Positions 12,058 to 23,925 are shown, counted from the stretch's first letter. The stretch is 64,000 nucleotides of DNA from Beroe forskalii (GCA_011033025.1 WFMF01000047.1:682001-746000), one strand, 5' to 3'. Program-made: numbers and translations. Notes: generated by a model from the letters alone, not told the origin.

Positions 12058-12440
12058 TCCCAGATAATCCGTAGAGTATTCAGATGCTATTAGCTCAGTC
12101 GTATTTTCAACAAGATCCTGAAGATAGGTTATGTTCTGGGTTGATTCCAGTGTAACGTTATCTAGCAGGTAGTTTCAAACTGCTTCGATTGTACCTCTGA
12201 TTCCCAAAACCAGTTAACGATAGTCAATTCATTATCCATAGCGTATAGAATTCTACAATCCGTTTGGACGAGACTTAAATTCTGCCAGCTCGAAAAGTAT
12301 GTCCATTTGTTAGCACTGCTGAAAACCTCCAGCCTCGAGGTTTCGTTCCTGTTCACGGCTAAGATATCACTCTTAGAAAAGACCAAGGCGCCGGCCTTCA
12401 GGAATACCATCTTATTCAGAAAATAACCGCGGTGCCACAA
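12058..12440 (-). pseudogene. Envelope/glycoprotein-like ectodomain fragment, copy 1
   Basis: A 92-residue minus-strand frame rich in Trp and Phe (NKWTYFSSWQNLSLVQ), with N-glycosylation sequons, stops at 12162. In the next frame the sequence continues at once with three more sequons (NVT, NIT, NTT) towards the membrane segment annotated at 11818-12051. A single indel therefore breaks the protein close to 12170. Order ectodomain - stem - transmembrane helix - basic tail is that of a class of viral or retroelement envelope proteins, but I do not recognise the family and the N-terminal part is not identifiable. Confidence 0.4.
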
Positions 12441-13259
12441 GCAGGAAATGAAACATTAAATGAGTACCATTTTCTTCTGCAATTTGCAGCAGTCCTTTCT
12501 CTTCCTTTGGTGAACTCCTGTTCCTGGGTTTTCCACTTTCCAGGGAAGCGTCTGGTCTCCAACATCTTCTCGTTTTATTGAAATTTATTGAAATTTATAA
12601 TGTGACATTTGGGATAACTTTAGATTGTTGCCCCGTTACTATTGAAATTTGCTAAAGATTTTAAGAAAATTTTTATGCACATGAAAATTTGTCAATGTTT
12701 GCAATGAACATTAATGCCAGTAAAGCTGTTTTCCAGTGTATCAGCCGTGTGTTAATGCTTATTGCCCTGTCTAATTCTCCTCCTGTGGGAATATTAACAT
12801 CCATAGCTCTCTGTACTGCTGACAAAGCAGGTTTGAACACCATTTTTGTCTGCAATTTCCTTTTCCTTGGTTGAACTCCTGTCCCTGGGTTTTCCACTTT
12901 CCAAGACCTGATCGTTTGGGTAATCGTCACCAGGACATTTGTCCTGAATGAAAACTACAAGAGCTCTTCCTGAACACTTAGGAGTCCCCTTGCCAACTCT
13001 TCTTCTGGCCTGGATAATAATTTTCCAGTGTATCAGTCGTGTGTTGATGCTTATGATGTGAGCGTCACTGCAAGCTCCTATGAACTGTGCTATAAAATAC
13101 TGAGAAAATACAATAAAATACCTATTTCATTGAATTTTCTTTTTGACATTCCTAATCCCAGATAATCCGTTGAGTATTCAGATGCTATTAGCTCAGTCGT
13201 ATTTTCAACAAGATCCTGAAGATAGGTTATGTTCTGGGTTGATTCCAGTGTAACGTTAT

Positions 13260-13538
13260 CTAGCAGGTAGTTTCAAACTGCTTCGATTGTACCTCTGATT
13301 CCCAAAACCAGTTAACAATAGTCAATTCATTATCCATAGCGTATAGAATTCTACAATCCGTTTGGACGAGACTTAAATTCTGCCAGCTCAAAAAGTAGGT
13401 CCATTTGTTAGCACTGCTGACAACCTCCAGCCTCGAGGTTTCGTTCCTGTTCATGGCTAAGATATCACTCTTAGAAAAGACCAAGGCGCCGGCCTTCAGG
13501 AATACCATCTTATTCAGAAAATAACCACGGTGCCACAA
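13260..13538 (-). pseudogene. Envelope/glycoprotein-like ectodomain fragment, copy 2
   Basis: Nearly identical to the copy at 12162-12440 (only a few residue differences in 92) and with the same premature stop after FETTC. Because both copies carry the identical break, the frame was already dead when the block was duplicated. Downstream the stem region is shared but the membrane anchor is deleted. Confidence 0.45.
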
Positions 13539-13744
13539 GCAGGAAATGAAACATTAAATGGACACAATTGTTATCTGCAATTTGCAGCAGTCCTTTCTTT
13601 TCCTTGGGTGAACTCCTGTTCCTGAGTTTCCACTTTCCTGGGAAGCATCGGGTCTCCAACATCTCCTCGTTTTATTGAAATTTATTGAAATTTATAATGT
13701 GACATTTGGGATAGCTTTAGATTGTTGCCCTATTACAGCCCCCA

Positions 13745-13940
13745 TTTCACGCAGGCTCTCGCATATCAAGCAAAATTATAGCATACGTAGATATTTAAAT
13801 GCATTCTAAGAAAAATTATTGCATGGTTAGGCATTATTGCATCTTAAATCAAATGAACGCAATAATCTTTCTTACAATGCAATCATATCACTGTATTTTT
13901 ATTGCCTCACTATCGAAATTATTGTATCTTTTTGTGATCT
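13745..13940. other. AT-rich spacer, no feature
   Basis: Many short ATTATTGCAT-type words, which resemble the following 126-bp repeat, but no clear unit. Nothing else is visible. Confidence 0.4.
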
Positions 13941-13949
13941 TCATTACCT

Positions 13950-14260
13950 CAGGGAATATAAATGCATTGTTAGAGATATTATTGCACAAAGAAGTAGATT
14001 ACAACTTGATGCCATAATTATTGCATTGTAGTGTGGATTATTGCAAATGGATGGAGCTATATATAATCCTTCCCCTTGCAATTATAAATGCATTGTTAGA
14101 GATATTATTGCACTAGGAAGTAGATAACGACTTGATGCCATAATTATTGCATTGTAGCGTGGATTATTGCAAATGGATGGAGCTATATATAATCCTTCCC
14201 TTGCGATTATAAATGCATTGTTAGAGATATTATTGCACTAGGAAGTCGATCAAGTAGAGT
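13950..14260. repeat. ~126-bp tandem repeat, 2.5 copies
   Basis: ATAAATGCATTGTTAGAGAT starts at 13957, 14084 and 14209 (periods 127 and 125), each followed by ATTATTGCAC and the block TGATGCCATAATTATTGCAT (third copy partial). Confidence 0.8.
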
Positions 14261-14264
14261 AAAT

Positions 14265-14749
14265 TATAGCATTCAGACCTAAACAGCAATAGAGCAATGA
14301 AAGGCATTTATATCATATCATAACACTATGTGTTAATTAGATTACACACATACACTCGTCACTCAAACATGAGTCCTGTTGTTCTGCTGAGAGGCGAGAG
14401 CCAGATACTTGTATACTTTATTTCATCCAAACGTATTTCACAGGAAACTTGAAAGCATTGGGTGATTTGTTAATGAATATTGAATGTTCACGAAATCAGA
14501 ACAAATGAAGATGTTGGTTTGAAATTAAAATAAAATCAATGTTACATAGTTACATTATACGATGTGTAATGTGTATATAGCTTTCAGGTAATTGTATCAA
14601 ATAGGTATATTATAATCAAGATACACCTTTATACAACTAAAATGCGTCTGTTCTAAAGTTGATCATATAATAATATACATACTGCTTATAATTTATCATA
14701 CCTTATTATTTAACTCACACTCACAGTAGTACAGTCAAATCTGGCCGAA
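14265..14749. other. No recognisable gene or repeat
   Basis: AT-rich unique-looking sequence; no frame, no tandem or inverted repeat that I can support. Confidence 0.5.
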
Positions 14750-16290
14750 AATAGCCCAAAATCGGAACAAATTCTACACCAAGCGATTTTGACTGTTTTC
14801 TATAGTTTTTTGCTCAAAAAATCGATCTAGCAACTTTCCAAGACTTTCCAGGGTGGGGAAAGTGCCGAAAAATCGATTTTTAGTTGAGGCGCAATACGAC
14901 TGACCTGTGAAAAACATAACTTGGCCCAGGAAGGTCGTAGAGACTTCGTTTTAGGCTTAAAAGAAGTGCAATGGCCATGTTTATATACGAATTGTTAATA
15001 AACATATGCCCTAAAATGCTCAGGAACCGAGTTATGGGCAAAAAACTGTTTTTTTGGCACCTGCGAGACATTGTGGAAGCGATTTTTGTATCTCGATCCA
15101 GGAAGGTCGTAAAGACTTCGATTTGGGCTTAAAAGAAGCGCAATGACCATGTTAATCCACCCGATTTTTGCAATGACCTGGAAATTTTTTATAACAATTC
15201 ATAAACTATCTCAGGGGCTAGTACTGGGTCTCAGGAGCCCAGAAAAAAAAGTTTACCAACCTACCCCATGGGGGCGGTGGTTTTTTGGGCCACGCCCTTT
15301 TTTATATTTATACGCTATGTCGTTTTTTCATAACTCGGCTTAGGAAGGTCGTAAAGACTTCATTTTGGGCTCAAACGAATCGCAACAAACATGTTTTTAT
15401 ACAATTGTTGACACCAATATGCCCTAGAATCCTCAGGGAAGAAGTTATGGGCCAAAACCATTTTCGGAGTAGTCCGCGGACCATTATTTGGGCTATATTG
15501 TTATCTTGGCTCAGGAAGGTCGTAGAGGCTTTATCTTGGGCGCAAAAGAATCGCAACAGCTGTGTTTTTAAACAATTGTTGACTCCAATATGCCGTAGAA
15601 CCCTCAGGGAAGAAGTTATGGGTCAAAAACCATTTTTGGAGTAGTCCGCGGACCATTATTTGGGCTATATTGGTATCTTGGCTCAGGAAGGTCGTAGAGG
15701 CTTTATCTTGGGCGCAAAAGAATCGCAACAGCCGTGTTTTTATACAATTGTTAACTCCAATATGCCGTAGAACTCTCAGGGAAGAAGTTATGGGCCAAAA
15801 ACCATTTTCGAAGTAGTCCGCGAACTATTATTTGAGCTATATTGGTATCTTGGCTCAGTAAGGTCGTAGAGGCTTTATCTTGGGCGCAAACGAATCGCAA
15901 TGACCACGTTTTTATACGATTGTCGCCACAAATATACTCAAAAACCCTCAGGGAAGATGTTATGGGCCAAAAATCATTTTTCAGAGTACTCACAACCCAT
16001 TCTTTGGGTTAAAGTGGTATCTTGGCTGGGGAAGCTCGTGGAAGATTCATCTTAAAATGAAATTGCTCGCAAATTTGGCATTGTTTTTATTTGACTGCTG
16101 CCACAAATATGTTTTAAAACCCTCAGGAAAGAAGGTATGGATCAAAGCCATGTTTTTGGCTGCCCATAGCCCATTGCTCGGGATTTTAAATTGGTATTTC
16201 GACTCATGAACTCAGGCGGGCTTAGGCAGTTCCTATAGACAAAAAACGCGATTTTATGTCATAGCGCCCACAAACCATTTTTCAGGGTAC
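14750..16290. repeat. Satellite-like tandem repeat, unit ~172 bp
   Basis: The word AGGAAGGTCG (or a near variant) starts at 14928, 15100, 15342, 15513, 15684 and 15856, then a diverged version at 16029. Spacings are 172, 242, 171, 171, 172 and 173, so one irregular interval interrupts an otherwise regular array. Each unit also has TTATGGGCCAAAAACCATTT and a CAATATGCC block. The unit length is close to one nucleosome repeat. Central units are most alike and both ends are diverged. ORFs seen on both strands are by-products. Confidence 0.85.
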
Positions 16291-16839
16291 CCGCAACCCA
16301 TTCTTGATGTGAAGTATTCATATATTCTGTTGGTGCTTATTTGCCTAGTGCTGCTAGGCCTGCTGACACCAGCTGTGAAGCAGCTGGTGTCGGTAGCTGG
16401 ATGAACAATACGTGACAGCTTGTCAGTGACAGACAAGTGCATCTATTTTCTTTCATAGAGACACCATAAGGTGACTACAAATTTCAACCATTTAAGCTCC
16501 AAGGCTTAAAGTATTAATAGATACCTAATTATGCTAAATAACTAAGTATGCTAAAATTTATGTTTGTGTAGAACTTTGTTAGTTGTTGGGGAATGAACAG
16601 AATCTGAAGGGAAAGGAAAAGAGTGCAGATGCTTATATCATGGTATTATTAAGTTCTGGATTTCTACCATGTCAAATAAGAACATGATTGGTCAGAAGAG
16701 ACCAATGAATCGTTCCCTCTTGTTAAAGCTAAAGCTGTAGGATAATGTCCTACTGTCCTAGACTTAAAGCTGTAGGACAGTGAGTGAATACCTACTTACC
16801 TACATACAAAACTACAAAACTCCATAAAATCATGGGTTT

Positions 16840-17103
16840 TGGGTCTCTAGGAACTTCCTGAGCCCACCTGAGGTCATGAGTCGAAATACCAATATATCCC
16901 GAGCAGTGGGTTATGGGTAGCTAGAAACATGGTTTTGATCCATAACTTCTTTCCTGAGAGCCTGAGGGCTTACAAGCATATTTGTGGCAACAATCAAATG
17001 AAAACATTGCCATTGTGATCCACTTCAGTTCAAAATGAAGCTTCTTGAGTTCTATGAGCTTCCTCCGCCAAGATTCCACTATAGCCCAAAGAATGGGTTG
17101 CAA
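16840..17103. repeat. Inverted, diverged copy of the 172-bp satellite
   Basis: GGGTTATGGGTAGC...CATAACTTCTTTCCTGAG...GCCCAAAGAATGGGTTG is the reverse complement of 15990-16250. The 15.4-kb palindrome begins immediately after it, so the satellite was the target or the flank of that element. 16300-16840 between the two orientations shows only a short hairpin (CACCAGCTGTGAAGCAGCTG at 16367). Confidence 0.65.
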
Positions 17104-17265
17104 CCCTGACGAGTTGAAATAGCGTGCCGGCACGCTAACGTACCGGTTCGGAACCGGTAAGTTACCGGTTGGAAACCCGGGTCGAGGAACGCTACGTAGC
17201 GTGTAAACACGCTACGTAGCGTGTTAGCACGCTACGTAGCATGGCGATTTTAAGACAAAATTCCT
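17104..17265. repeat. Terminal cluster of short palindromes, left end
   Basis: In order: GCGTGCCGGCACGC, TACCGGTTCGGAACCGGTA, CCGGTTGGAAACC, then ACGCTACGTAGCGTG three times. The mirrored set is at 32340-32496. Repeated subterminal palindromes next to terminal inverted repeats are the usual layout of transposase binding sites; that role here is inference. Confidence 0.6.
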
Positions 17266-18394
17266 AAGAAATTCGTACGTGCGCGTGCCCCGGACGCGCA
17301 ATTTCATCCGTCACTTATGTACAGCGCCCTGCAGAAAACACAAAAAACGGCGACAAAAGTGGTACCGAATTGCCACATAATGAAATTCCCGCCAATTTTT
17401 CACAGCCAACAAATCCAACGTCAGAATGTCAAATGATGGCTCGACATTCACCAAAACATGAAGATGGGTGCATTTCTTGAATTCCTTAATGAAAGCTGAA
17501 ATAGCAGACAAGTACAACGAGGCAAATTATGGAGTTCATTTATTAAGCAGCAAAAATGATGAACAAGTACCAAACATCTGATTTTAACCGGTCAACAATT
17601 TCGGTACAAGCAAAACATTCCGTGAGTTAAACAGTAGGTCTTGGTTTGAACTGAAAACAGTTGACAACAGTCTCAGGTGGTACAATATCACTATTAATAA
17701 CCAAACAAAAAATATATCATTCATAATAAGGCATGGCAAATTTCCAGTCATGTCACTGGAAGTATTTATTATCAAGGAGAAGCACCGTAAAAAATGAATA
17801 GATACTCTAATTGTGACAGTAAAAATGACTGGGTTCTGAGCTGTCGAGAGTTGAAATAGCAGCTTCGCTGCTATTTCAACGTCCTCGGGACAGCTCAGAA
17901 CCCATGTACTGGGTGGGCACTTTATAGACTCATCATACTACAGATCTAAGCCACCAAATAACACAATGAAGGAAAATCTAAAGAATATATCCTGACGAAC
18001 TCCATCTCTATTTTGACAGTAATGAAAGTTCCAAGCATCACACGTCCTATCTGTTATACAGCACCTCCTTAAATCATTACCTGCAATATTCCGTCAATCA
18101 GTCAGCAGCTTGGACATCAGCCGTCAGCGTTTGGGGAAGATTCTGTACGAGCTAAATTCTGAAAAGGGTACCCCTTTCAATGTCATTGATGTAGTGTGTC
18201 GTGATATCAATTACTAACCTGCTTGTCTTCTTAATTTTAATTTGAAAGTTTTACGTGAACTATGTGCCACCGCCTGCTGTACACAATAAAATTCAACCTT
18301 TCCAAGAGATTTTAACTAATCAATTGGCCTAAAGGAAGGGGATATGAATGCTGCTGTTGCTAGAAATCGTGGTTTGGGTGCAAGTATTGATCAG

Positions 18395-19415
18395 TTGTAT
18401 TAGAGTGCCTCATAACACGTTGCCGAATACTAAGGTGTAAATTTTGAACTATTGATGTCTTCTTCATTGAAATTTAAGATATGATCATTACGAAGATGGA
18501 GGACTCCGTCGATGGAATATTCCGTCTTTGAATCAATGTTGAATCGAATACATGGAGCTGTCGGTTGTCAAAGTCAATAAAATTAATAGGTTGAATCAAT
18601 CCGTGCCACATGAATAAATTTAATTCTAAAAACAAAGACTGTTGAAGAATTGCATGTAAAAAGCTAAAATCTTAGGTGTGAGTTGGGTGGTGGATTTTGA
18701 GGAAAAGGCTTCTGTTTTGTACTAGGTTATGAACCAAACTGTATAACTATTAGACTTTCTGCTGATTCGACGGTTTTTGAGAAATGCTATTCGCTGTGAA
18801 AGATAAATAGAATATTTTTGGAACAAAGAAAATTGAAAGTGAAAACAAAAATGCTAATTTTGCTTCTTCATATAAAAGTGATTCAACTTAGTATAAACAT
18901 TCAAGAAAATACTTTCGTTCGTGAATAAATTTTGATGCAATTTGAAAAAAAACGTAAATGAAACTAAACAAAATGGCGGAAATCTAACAACGAATGTTTT
19001 AGCAACAACGAACGCGCGCGCAGGAATTTTAGAAGAAATGCATGTTTAAACTATTCATTATTTGGTTGCATTCTGAGGAACTAATAACAAGGAAATAAAA
19101 AACAACCATTCATACTCAGAGTCTTAATTTTATTAATTTAAACGTTTTGTATTATCTTATTATGATGCTAAGGTTAACATCAAGCACTTATGGGCAAAGG
19201 GAAAACATTCCTGACCATAAGGGCCTATGGGAACGACAATAACGAATGGTGCTGTTGCTATGGAAATTCGGATACTGCACGCAAGTATTGATCAGTTGTA
19301 TTAGAGTGCCTCATAACACGTTGCCGAATACTAAGGTGTAAATTTTGAACTATTGATGTCTTCTTCATTGAAATTTAAGATATGATCATTACGAAGATGG
19401 AGGACTCATATCGAT
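18395..19415. repeat. Internal duplication in the left arm
   Basis: The block GTTGTATTAGAGTGCCTCAT...AAGATGGAGGACT occurs at 18397-18510 and again at 19288-19408. The right arm and copy A have it once. The two copies carry different versions of the following sequence, so the left arm holds an extra diverged 0.9-kb unit. Confidence 0.65.
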
Positions 19416-20143
19416 GGAATATTCTCATAAATCGGTGGCAATGTTTGGTGCATTTGAATCAATGTTGACTCGAATACTTACAAGTTTAAAGGAATTAATG
19501 TGAATCAATCAAGTATTAACAGGTAGTTAAACTTAAACAAAATGCAGCATGAATAAGGCCAAGTTGGGTGTAGCATATTGCGAATTCGGGAAGACAGAAG
19601 ACTGATATGGGTATGAATCAATGCGCACCTACTTAACTCAACTTTCAATATACGTCGGTTTTCAAGAAAAATTCTTACAATCACAATAAATAAATAGAAT
19701 TCGCCGGGTTAAATAAAACTAGAAGTGACCAACAAATTAATGCTAATTTTGCTTCTTCGTAAAATTTATTGTGAGCTTAGTATTTGGTTCTGTACGACGT
19801 AGCTTTGGTTCTGATTGGAATTTTCAGATGCAGTGAAAAATACGTGATGAATCGGAATTGCATAGGTAGGAAATTGCGTGGGAGATGTTTTAGCAGGTCC
19901 GCCGTCCGAAGGGTGAGCTAGTTTACTTACAACACCATAATTCATGTTTAAACTATTCATTATTTTAACATTATTAACATTCCGCCTATCAGTCAGCAGC
20001 TTGTATATCAGCATGTGAGAAGATTCTGTGCGAGCCAAATTCTCAATATCATTATATATACAAAGAGAGGCCGGACCAGAAGGTCCGCAAGAGGATAGCC
20101 CCGGGGTGGGACTGTGCCTGCCTCTGACCGCCGAGGCGGTGGG

Positions 20144-20336
20144 GGTGAGGGATGAGGGTGGGTGAGGGATGAGGGTGGGTGAGGGATGAGGGTGGGTGAG
20201 GGATGAGGGTGGGTGAGGGATGAGGGTGGGTGAGGGATGAGGGTGGGTGAGGGATGAGGGTGGGTGAGGGATGAGGGTGGGTGAGGGATGAGGGTGGGTG
20301 AGGGATGAGGGTGGGTGAGGGATGAGGGTGGGTTCA
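20144..20336. repeat. 17-bp minisatellite (GATGAGGGTGGGTGAGG), ~11 copies
   Basis: Nearly perfect 17-bp tandem units. The period is not a multiple of three, so all three frames are open and give a 17-residue Pro/His/Ser repeat; these long minus-strand frames (19766-20568) are artefacts. The right arm and copy A have only about three units here. Confidence 0.9.
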
Positions 20337-20960
20337 ACCCAAATTTTTTGGAAAACACGTTTCTGAGATAATGGTTGACCCAAAAGGTACACCACTGGGG
20401 CCAACTTTTTGGCTGGGGTTTGGTGACGGACCCACTGGGGATGCCGTGGCGCCATGCCCAAAAATGGGCATATTTTTCAAAAGCGACTTGGGCGGGATCT
20501 GAGTTGTGCAATCGATAGATAATGGTCCCCCCTGAGTTACCATTAAAAATTTGAAGTCGATATCTCAAAAAATGGCCGAGTTGTTGCCGAAAAACGTATG
20601 CCCATTATATATATGGGCATAAGCACGTCGCACAAGCCTATTTTGGCCCATAACTTGGAAAAATAAAAATATTTTTGAATGAAACTAACTTTATTTGATA
20701 AATAGCGTTAAGTTACGTATTCTCTGCAAGTATGGGGTTGATTGCTGCTAAAATGGCGATTTGAGGTCCAAAAAACCTCTAAAAACCACAAAATCGCCAT
20801 TTTCTCGGTTAGTGGTCTTGCGATAATCAACTTTACTTTTTTTTCAAAATCTCAGCCATTTTTCAATATTTTTACATGAAATTTTCAGAATCGCTTCAAA
20901 ACTAAATTTCGCACTTATGTTATTAGATGGAATTTTGATTTGGGTGCCCAAAAAAATTGG

Positions 20961-21000
20961 TCCTCGGACCAAAAATCCCCGGGGATTTTTGGTCCGAGGA
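20961..21000. repeat. Perfect 40-bp palindrome without a loop
   Basis: TCCTCGGACCAAAAATCCCC is followed directly by its exact reverse complement. It lies in sequence that only the left arm has (20340-21220). Confidence 0.9.
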
Positions 21001-21224
21001 TCATAGTACATTCTGATGAAAGGTGAAAAACGTTGCCCCCCACCCCAGGAGGATGGAAGGGGAGGGGTGCATTGTGATGAGAGGGAAATTATACAATACA
21101 AGTACAGTAGATACTATAACCTTCTGATAAGTGGGCAGGCATGGGAGAAATACAAATCAGAACAAATTCATGTTACATTATGTTACTATTCATTGTTCGT
21201 TACATTCCAACGATACAAACACAG

Positions 21225-21460
21225 ATGAGAGGAGACAAGGGAGGAGACAAGGGAGGAAGGGAGGAAAGGAAGGGAAGGGATAGGGGAAGGGATAGGGGAA
21301 GGGATAGGGGAAGGGAAGGGACAGGGGAAGGGAAGGGACAGGGAAAGGGAAGGGAAGGGATAGGGGAAGGGAAGGGACAGGGGAAGGGAAGGGACAGGGA
21401 AGGGAAGGGAAGGGACGGGGAAGGGAAGGGACAGGGGAAGGCCGAAGGGAAGGGAAGGGA
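21225..21460. repeat. Polypurine array (GGGAAGGGACAGG), ~235 bp
   Basis: A strand almost free of pyrimidines, made of GGGAAGGGAYAGG-type units. On either side, related blocks (GGTGCATTGTGATGAGAGG at 21066, GGCTGCATTCTGATGAGAGG at 21463) show that a ~400-bp piece was duplicated. Mirror-repeat polypurine tracts can form triplex DNA; here that is inference. Confidence 0.85.
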
Positions 21461-21829
21461 GGGCTGCATTCTGATGAGAGGGGGTGTTAAAAGATACAAG
21501 TGCGGTAGATACTGACCTTCTGATGAGAGTGCGAGCATGGGAGACGGGAGAGAGTCGTGTGAAGGGCCACATCTGACCAAGGGAGGTGGCGTTGATCATC
21601 TTCGTGAAGATGGACAAGGTAGAATCAGATAACAGAGCGGCCTAGCGACCTGAACACCTATGACAGGAGAGCTGGTAAACTCGATTAAGTTGAAACTTGA
21701 TTGAATTCAAACTTGATTATATTGAAGCAGTAGTTTATATCAAGGTATATCTAGGTTTTATATTATATCTCTAGGTATGATTCTCAGGACAAAATGATCA
21801 GAAGCAGTACCTTAAGATTTATCATGGGA

Positions 21830-23080
21830 CATGGAGCTTTCCCAGGATCAAGGCCACTCTCTCAGGATCCTGGAGTCTTCTCAGAATCAAGGAACCTCTC
21901 TCAGGATCATGGAGCCTTCCCAGAATCAAGGCACTCTTTTTGATTCAAGGAGTCTCTCCCAGTATCACGGACACTCTCTCAGGATCATGGAGTCTTTCCC
22001 AGGATCAAGGAGACCCTCTAAGTACCATAGATTCTTTCCCGGGATTAAGGGCACTCTTTCAGATTCAAGGAGTCTCTCACAGTATCCCGGGCACTCTCCC
22101 AGGATGGAGTCTTTCCCAGGATCAAAGAGACTTTCTCAGGATCATAGAGTCTTTCCTAGGATCAAGGGCACTCTCTCAGGATCATGGAGTCTTCCCAGGA
22201 CAATTTCATTTATTTCATAAGATCTAGGAGTCTTTCTCAGGATCATAGAGTCTTTCCCTAGGTTAAGAACACTCTATCAGGATCATAGGGGCTTTTCCAG
22301 GATCGAGGTCACTCTCTCAGCATCAAGGAGACTCTCTAATTATCATAGATTCTTTCCTGGGATTAAGGGCACTCTCTTAGGATCAAGAAGACTTTCTTGG
22401 TATCTTAGAGTCTTTCCCAGGATCAAGGGCACTCTCTCAGGATCATGGAGCCTTTGCCAGGATCAAGAGTACCATCTTTGGATTATGGAATTTTTCTCAG
22501 GATCAAGAAGACTCTCAAGGTCAAGGAGGCTTTCCCAGAATCAAGGCTACTGTCTCAGGAACAAGGAGATGCTCTCAAGATTGTAGAGTCTTTTTCAGGA
22601 TCAAGGACTTTTTGTCAGAATTGTAGAGTCTTTCCCAGGATAAGGCACTCTCTCAGGTTCAAGAAGTCTTTCCTAGGATCAGAGACACTCTCCCAGGATC
22701 ATGGAATCTGTCCCAGAATCAAGGACACTCTCTCAAGATCATGGAGTATTTCCCAGCATTAAGGAAACTCCCAGGATCATAGAATCTTTCCTAGGGTCAT
22801 GGAGTCTTTTTCAGGATCAATGAGACTCTCTCAAGATGAGGGATTCAGTCCATAAGCAAGGAGTCACTTCTATGATCAAGGAGGACATCCCAAGATAGAA
22901 GAGTCTTTCCTAGGATCAAGGAGTCCTTTCCAGGATCAAAGAATCAGTCCATGGAACAAGAAGTTAAGTTCTATAATTATGGAGTCCTTTACAAGATCTA
23001 GGAGTCTTTCCCAGGGTCAAAAAGACACTCCCAGAATCAAGGACTCTATCTCAGGATCAAGGAGGGTGTTCCAGGATCGC
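21830..23080. repeat. Dimeric ~40-bp minisatellite, left-arm copy
   Basis: Reverse-complement version of the arrays at 1-892 and 26820-28220, with more diverged units beyond 22900. Open frames on both strands are periodic by-products. Confidence 0.85.
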
Positions 23081-23607
23081 ATTTGTATGTTAAACTGATA
23101 GCTGAGGTAATTGCTGAATTGGAAGCTGAACAAAGATTAGATGATATTGAGTGCCTATCCATGATCCAAGTTTGATGCTTCTGAGGATGACTGACAGTCC
23201 TATCCTCAGTTAGTTAATGTTGGTAAGTTAAAGCAATACAATTAACAAGTAATGTGATGAATACAGTCTGATGTCTTAGTAGATTGAAGAAATCAATTAA
23301 TTAATTACTTCTAAATATACACACAATGTGTCACCTTTAAAAACTTAATAATTTAAAATAACTTAATAAATTAAAATTTAAAATAAATAAACTAAAAACA
23401 GTGACACATGCCCTCTAATTGTAGGGAAAAATGAGATGAGATATTATAATCAATTGACGAAAGTCCAAATTTCTGGTGGTAAGATTGAAGAAAGTTTATT
23501 ATATGATTTGAAAATGCACATAGACTAGAATGGAAATTAATTTAGAATCAAAGAGTATTTAACCATTACTGCTCACAAAGACAATATATCAATCATGTTT
23601 GTTTCAT

Positions 23608-23925
23608 TCTTTACACAGGTAGCGCAGTGGTTAAAGCATGGTACTTTCAATCAAGAAGATGGTGGTTCAATTCCTGGCTGTGCCTATCGTGCTAAGGGTG
23701 AGAATTATCACCTAAGCAGCTACATGGTTCACTCAGTCGAGCGTACAGGGAACTGTGCAGGAGGGTTAAATGAGGAGCTGCCCATTGAAGCAAGGGTCTC
23801 GGGCGAATAAAGTATGTATTACACTTCCTTAACCATCACTGGCTTGATTACACTTCAATCCTTCGATTCCTGTCATTGGCTGTTACAGCTGTTGGAATAG
23901 AAGCAAAACCTTCAAAAGAAATAAA
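23608..23925 (+). mobile_element. tRNA-derived SINE, copy 1
   Basis: A pol III A box (TAGCGCAGTGG) and B box (GGTTCAATTCC) lie at tRNA spacing, followed by a ~230-bp body (GCTAAGGGTGAGA, GAGGAGCTGCCCATTG, TCTCGGGCGA, TTACACTTCCTTAACC, CTGTCATTGGCTGT) and an A-rich tail (AAATAAAATAAATAAATAAG). The body matches the element at 58772-59085 over its whole length while the flanks do not, which defines the family limits. It is absent from the matching place in the right arm, where a 12-bp tandem repeat stands instead, so it inserted after the arms separated. The short frame 23595-23810 is incidental. Confidence 0.8.

Larger units (their letters stand above)
8640..13740 (-). repeat. Tandem partial duplications of a decayed coding region
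   Basis: The same blocks recur in the same order several times. One block (about AACTCCTCTTCTGGCCC...GTCTTCGACTAAT) is at 8675-8840, 9812-9975, 10718-10875, 11228-11380 and, cut short, at 12990. A second block encoding a glycoprotein-like segment is at 9195-9370 (partial), 12162-12440 and 13260-13538. A third (GTGTGGTATGATGGTGGTGTAGCCCTCTGG type) is at 8880, 10110 and 11440. All coding-like frames lie on the minus strand. The arrangement suggests unequal duplication of a dead gene or viral-like element. Confidence 0.65.

Noticed and set aside
19766-20568. 231- and 186-residue Pro/His/Ser frames
   Set aside because: Produced by the 17-bp array, which is open in every frame; neither flanking part is a recognisable protein.
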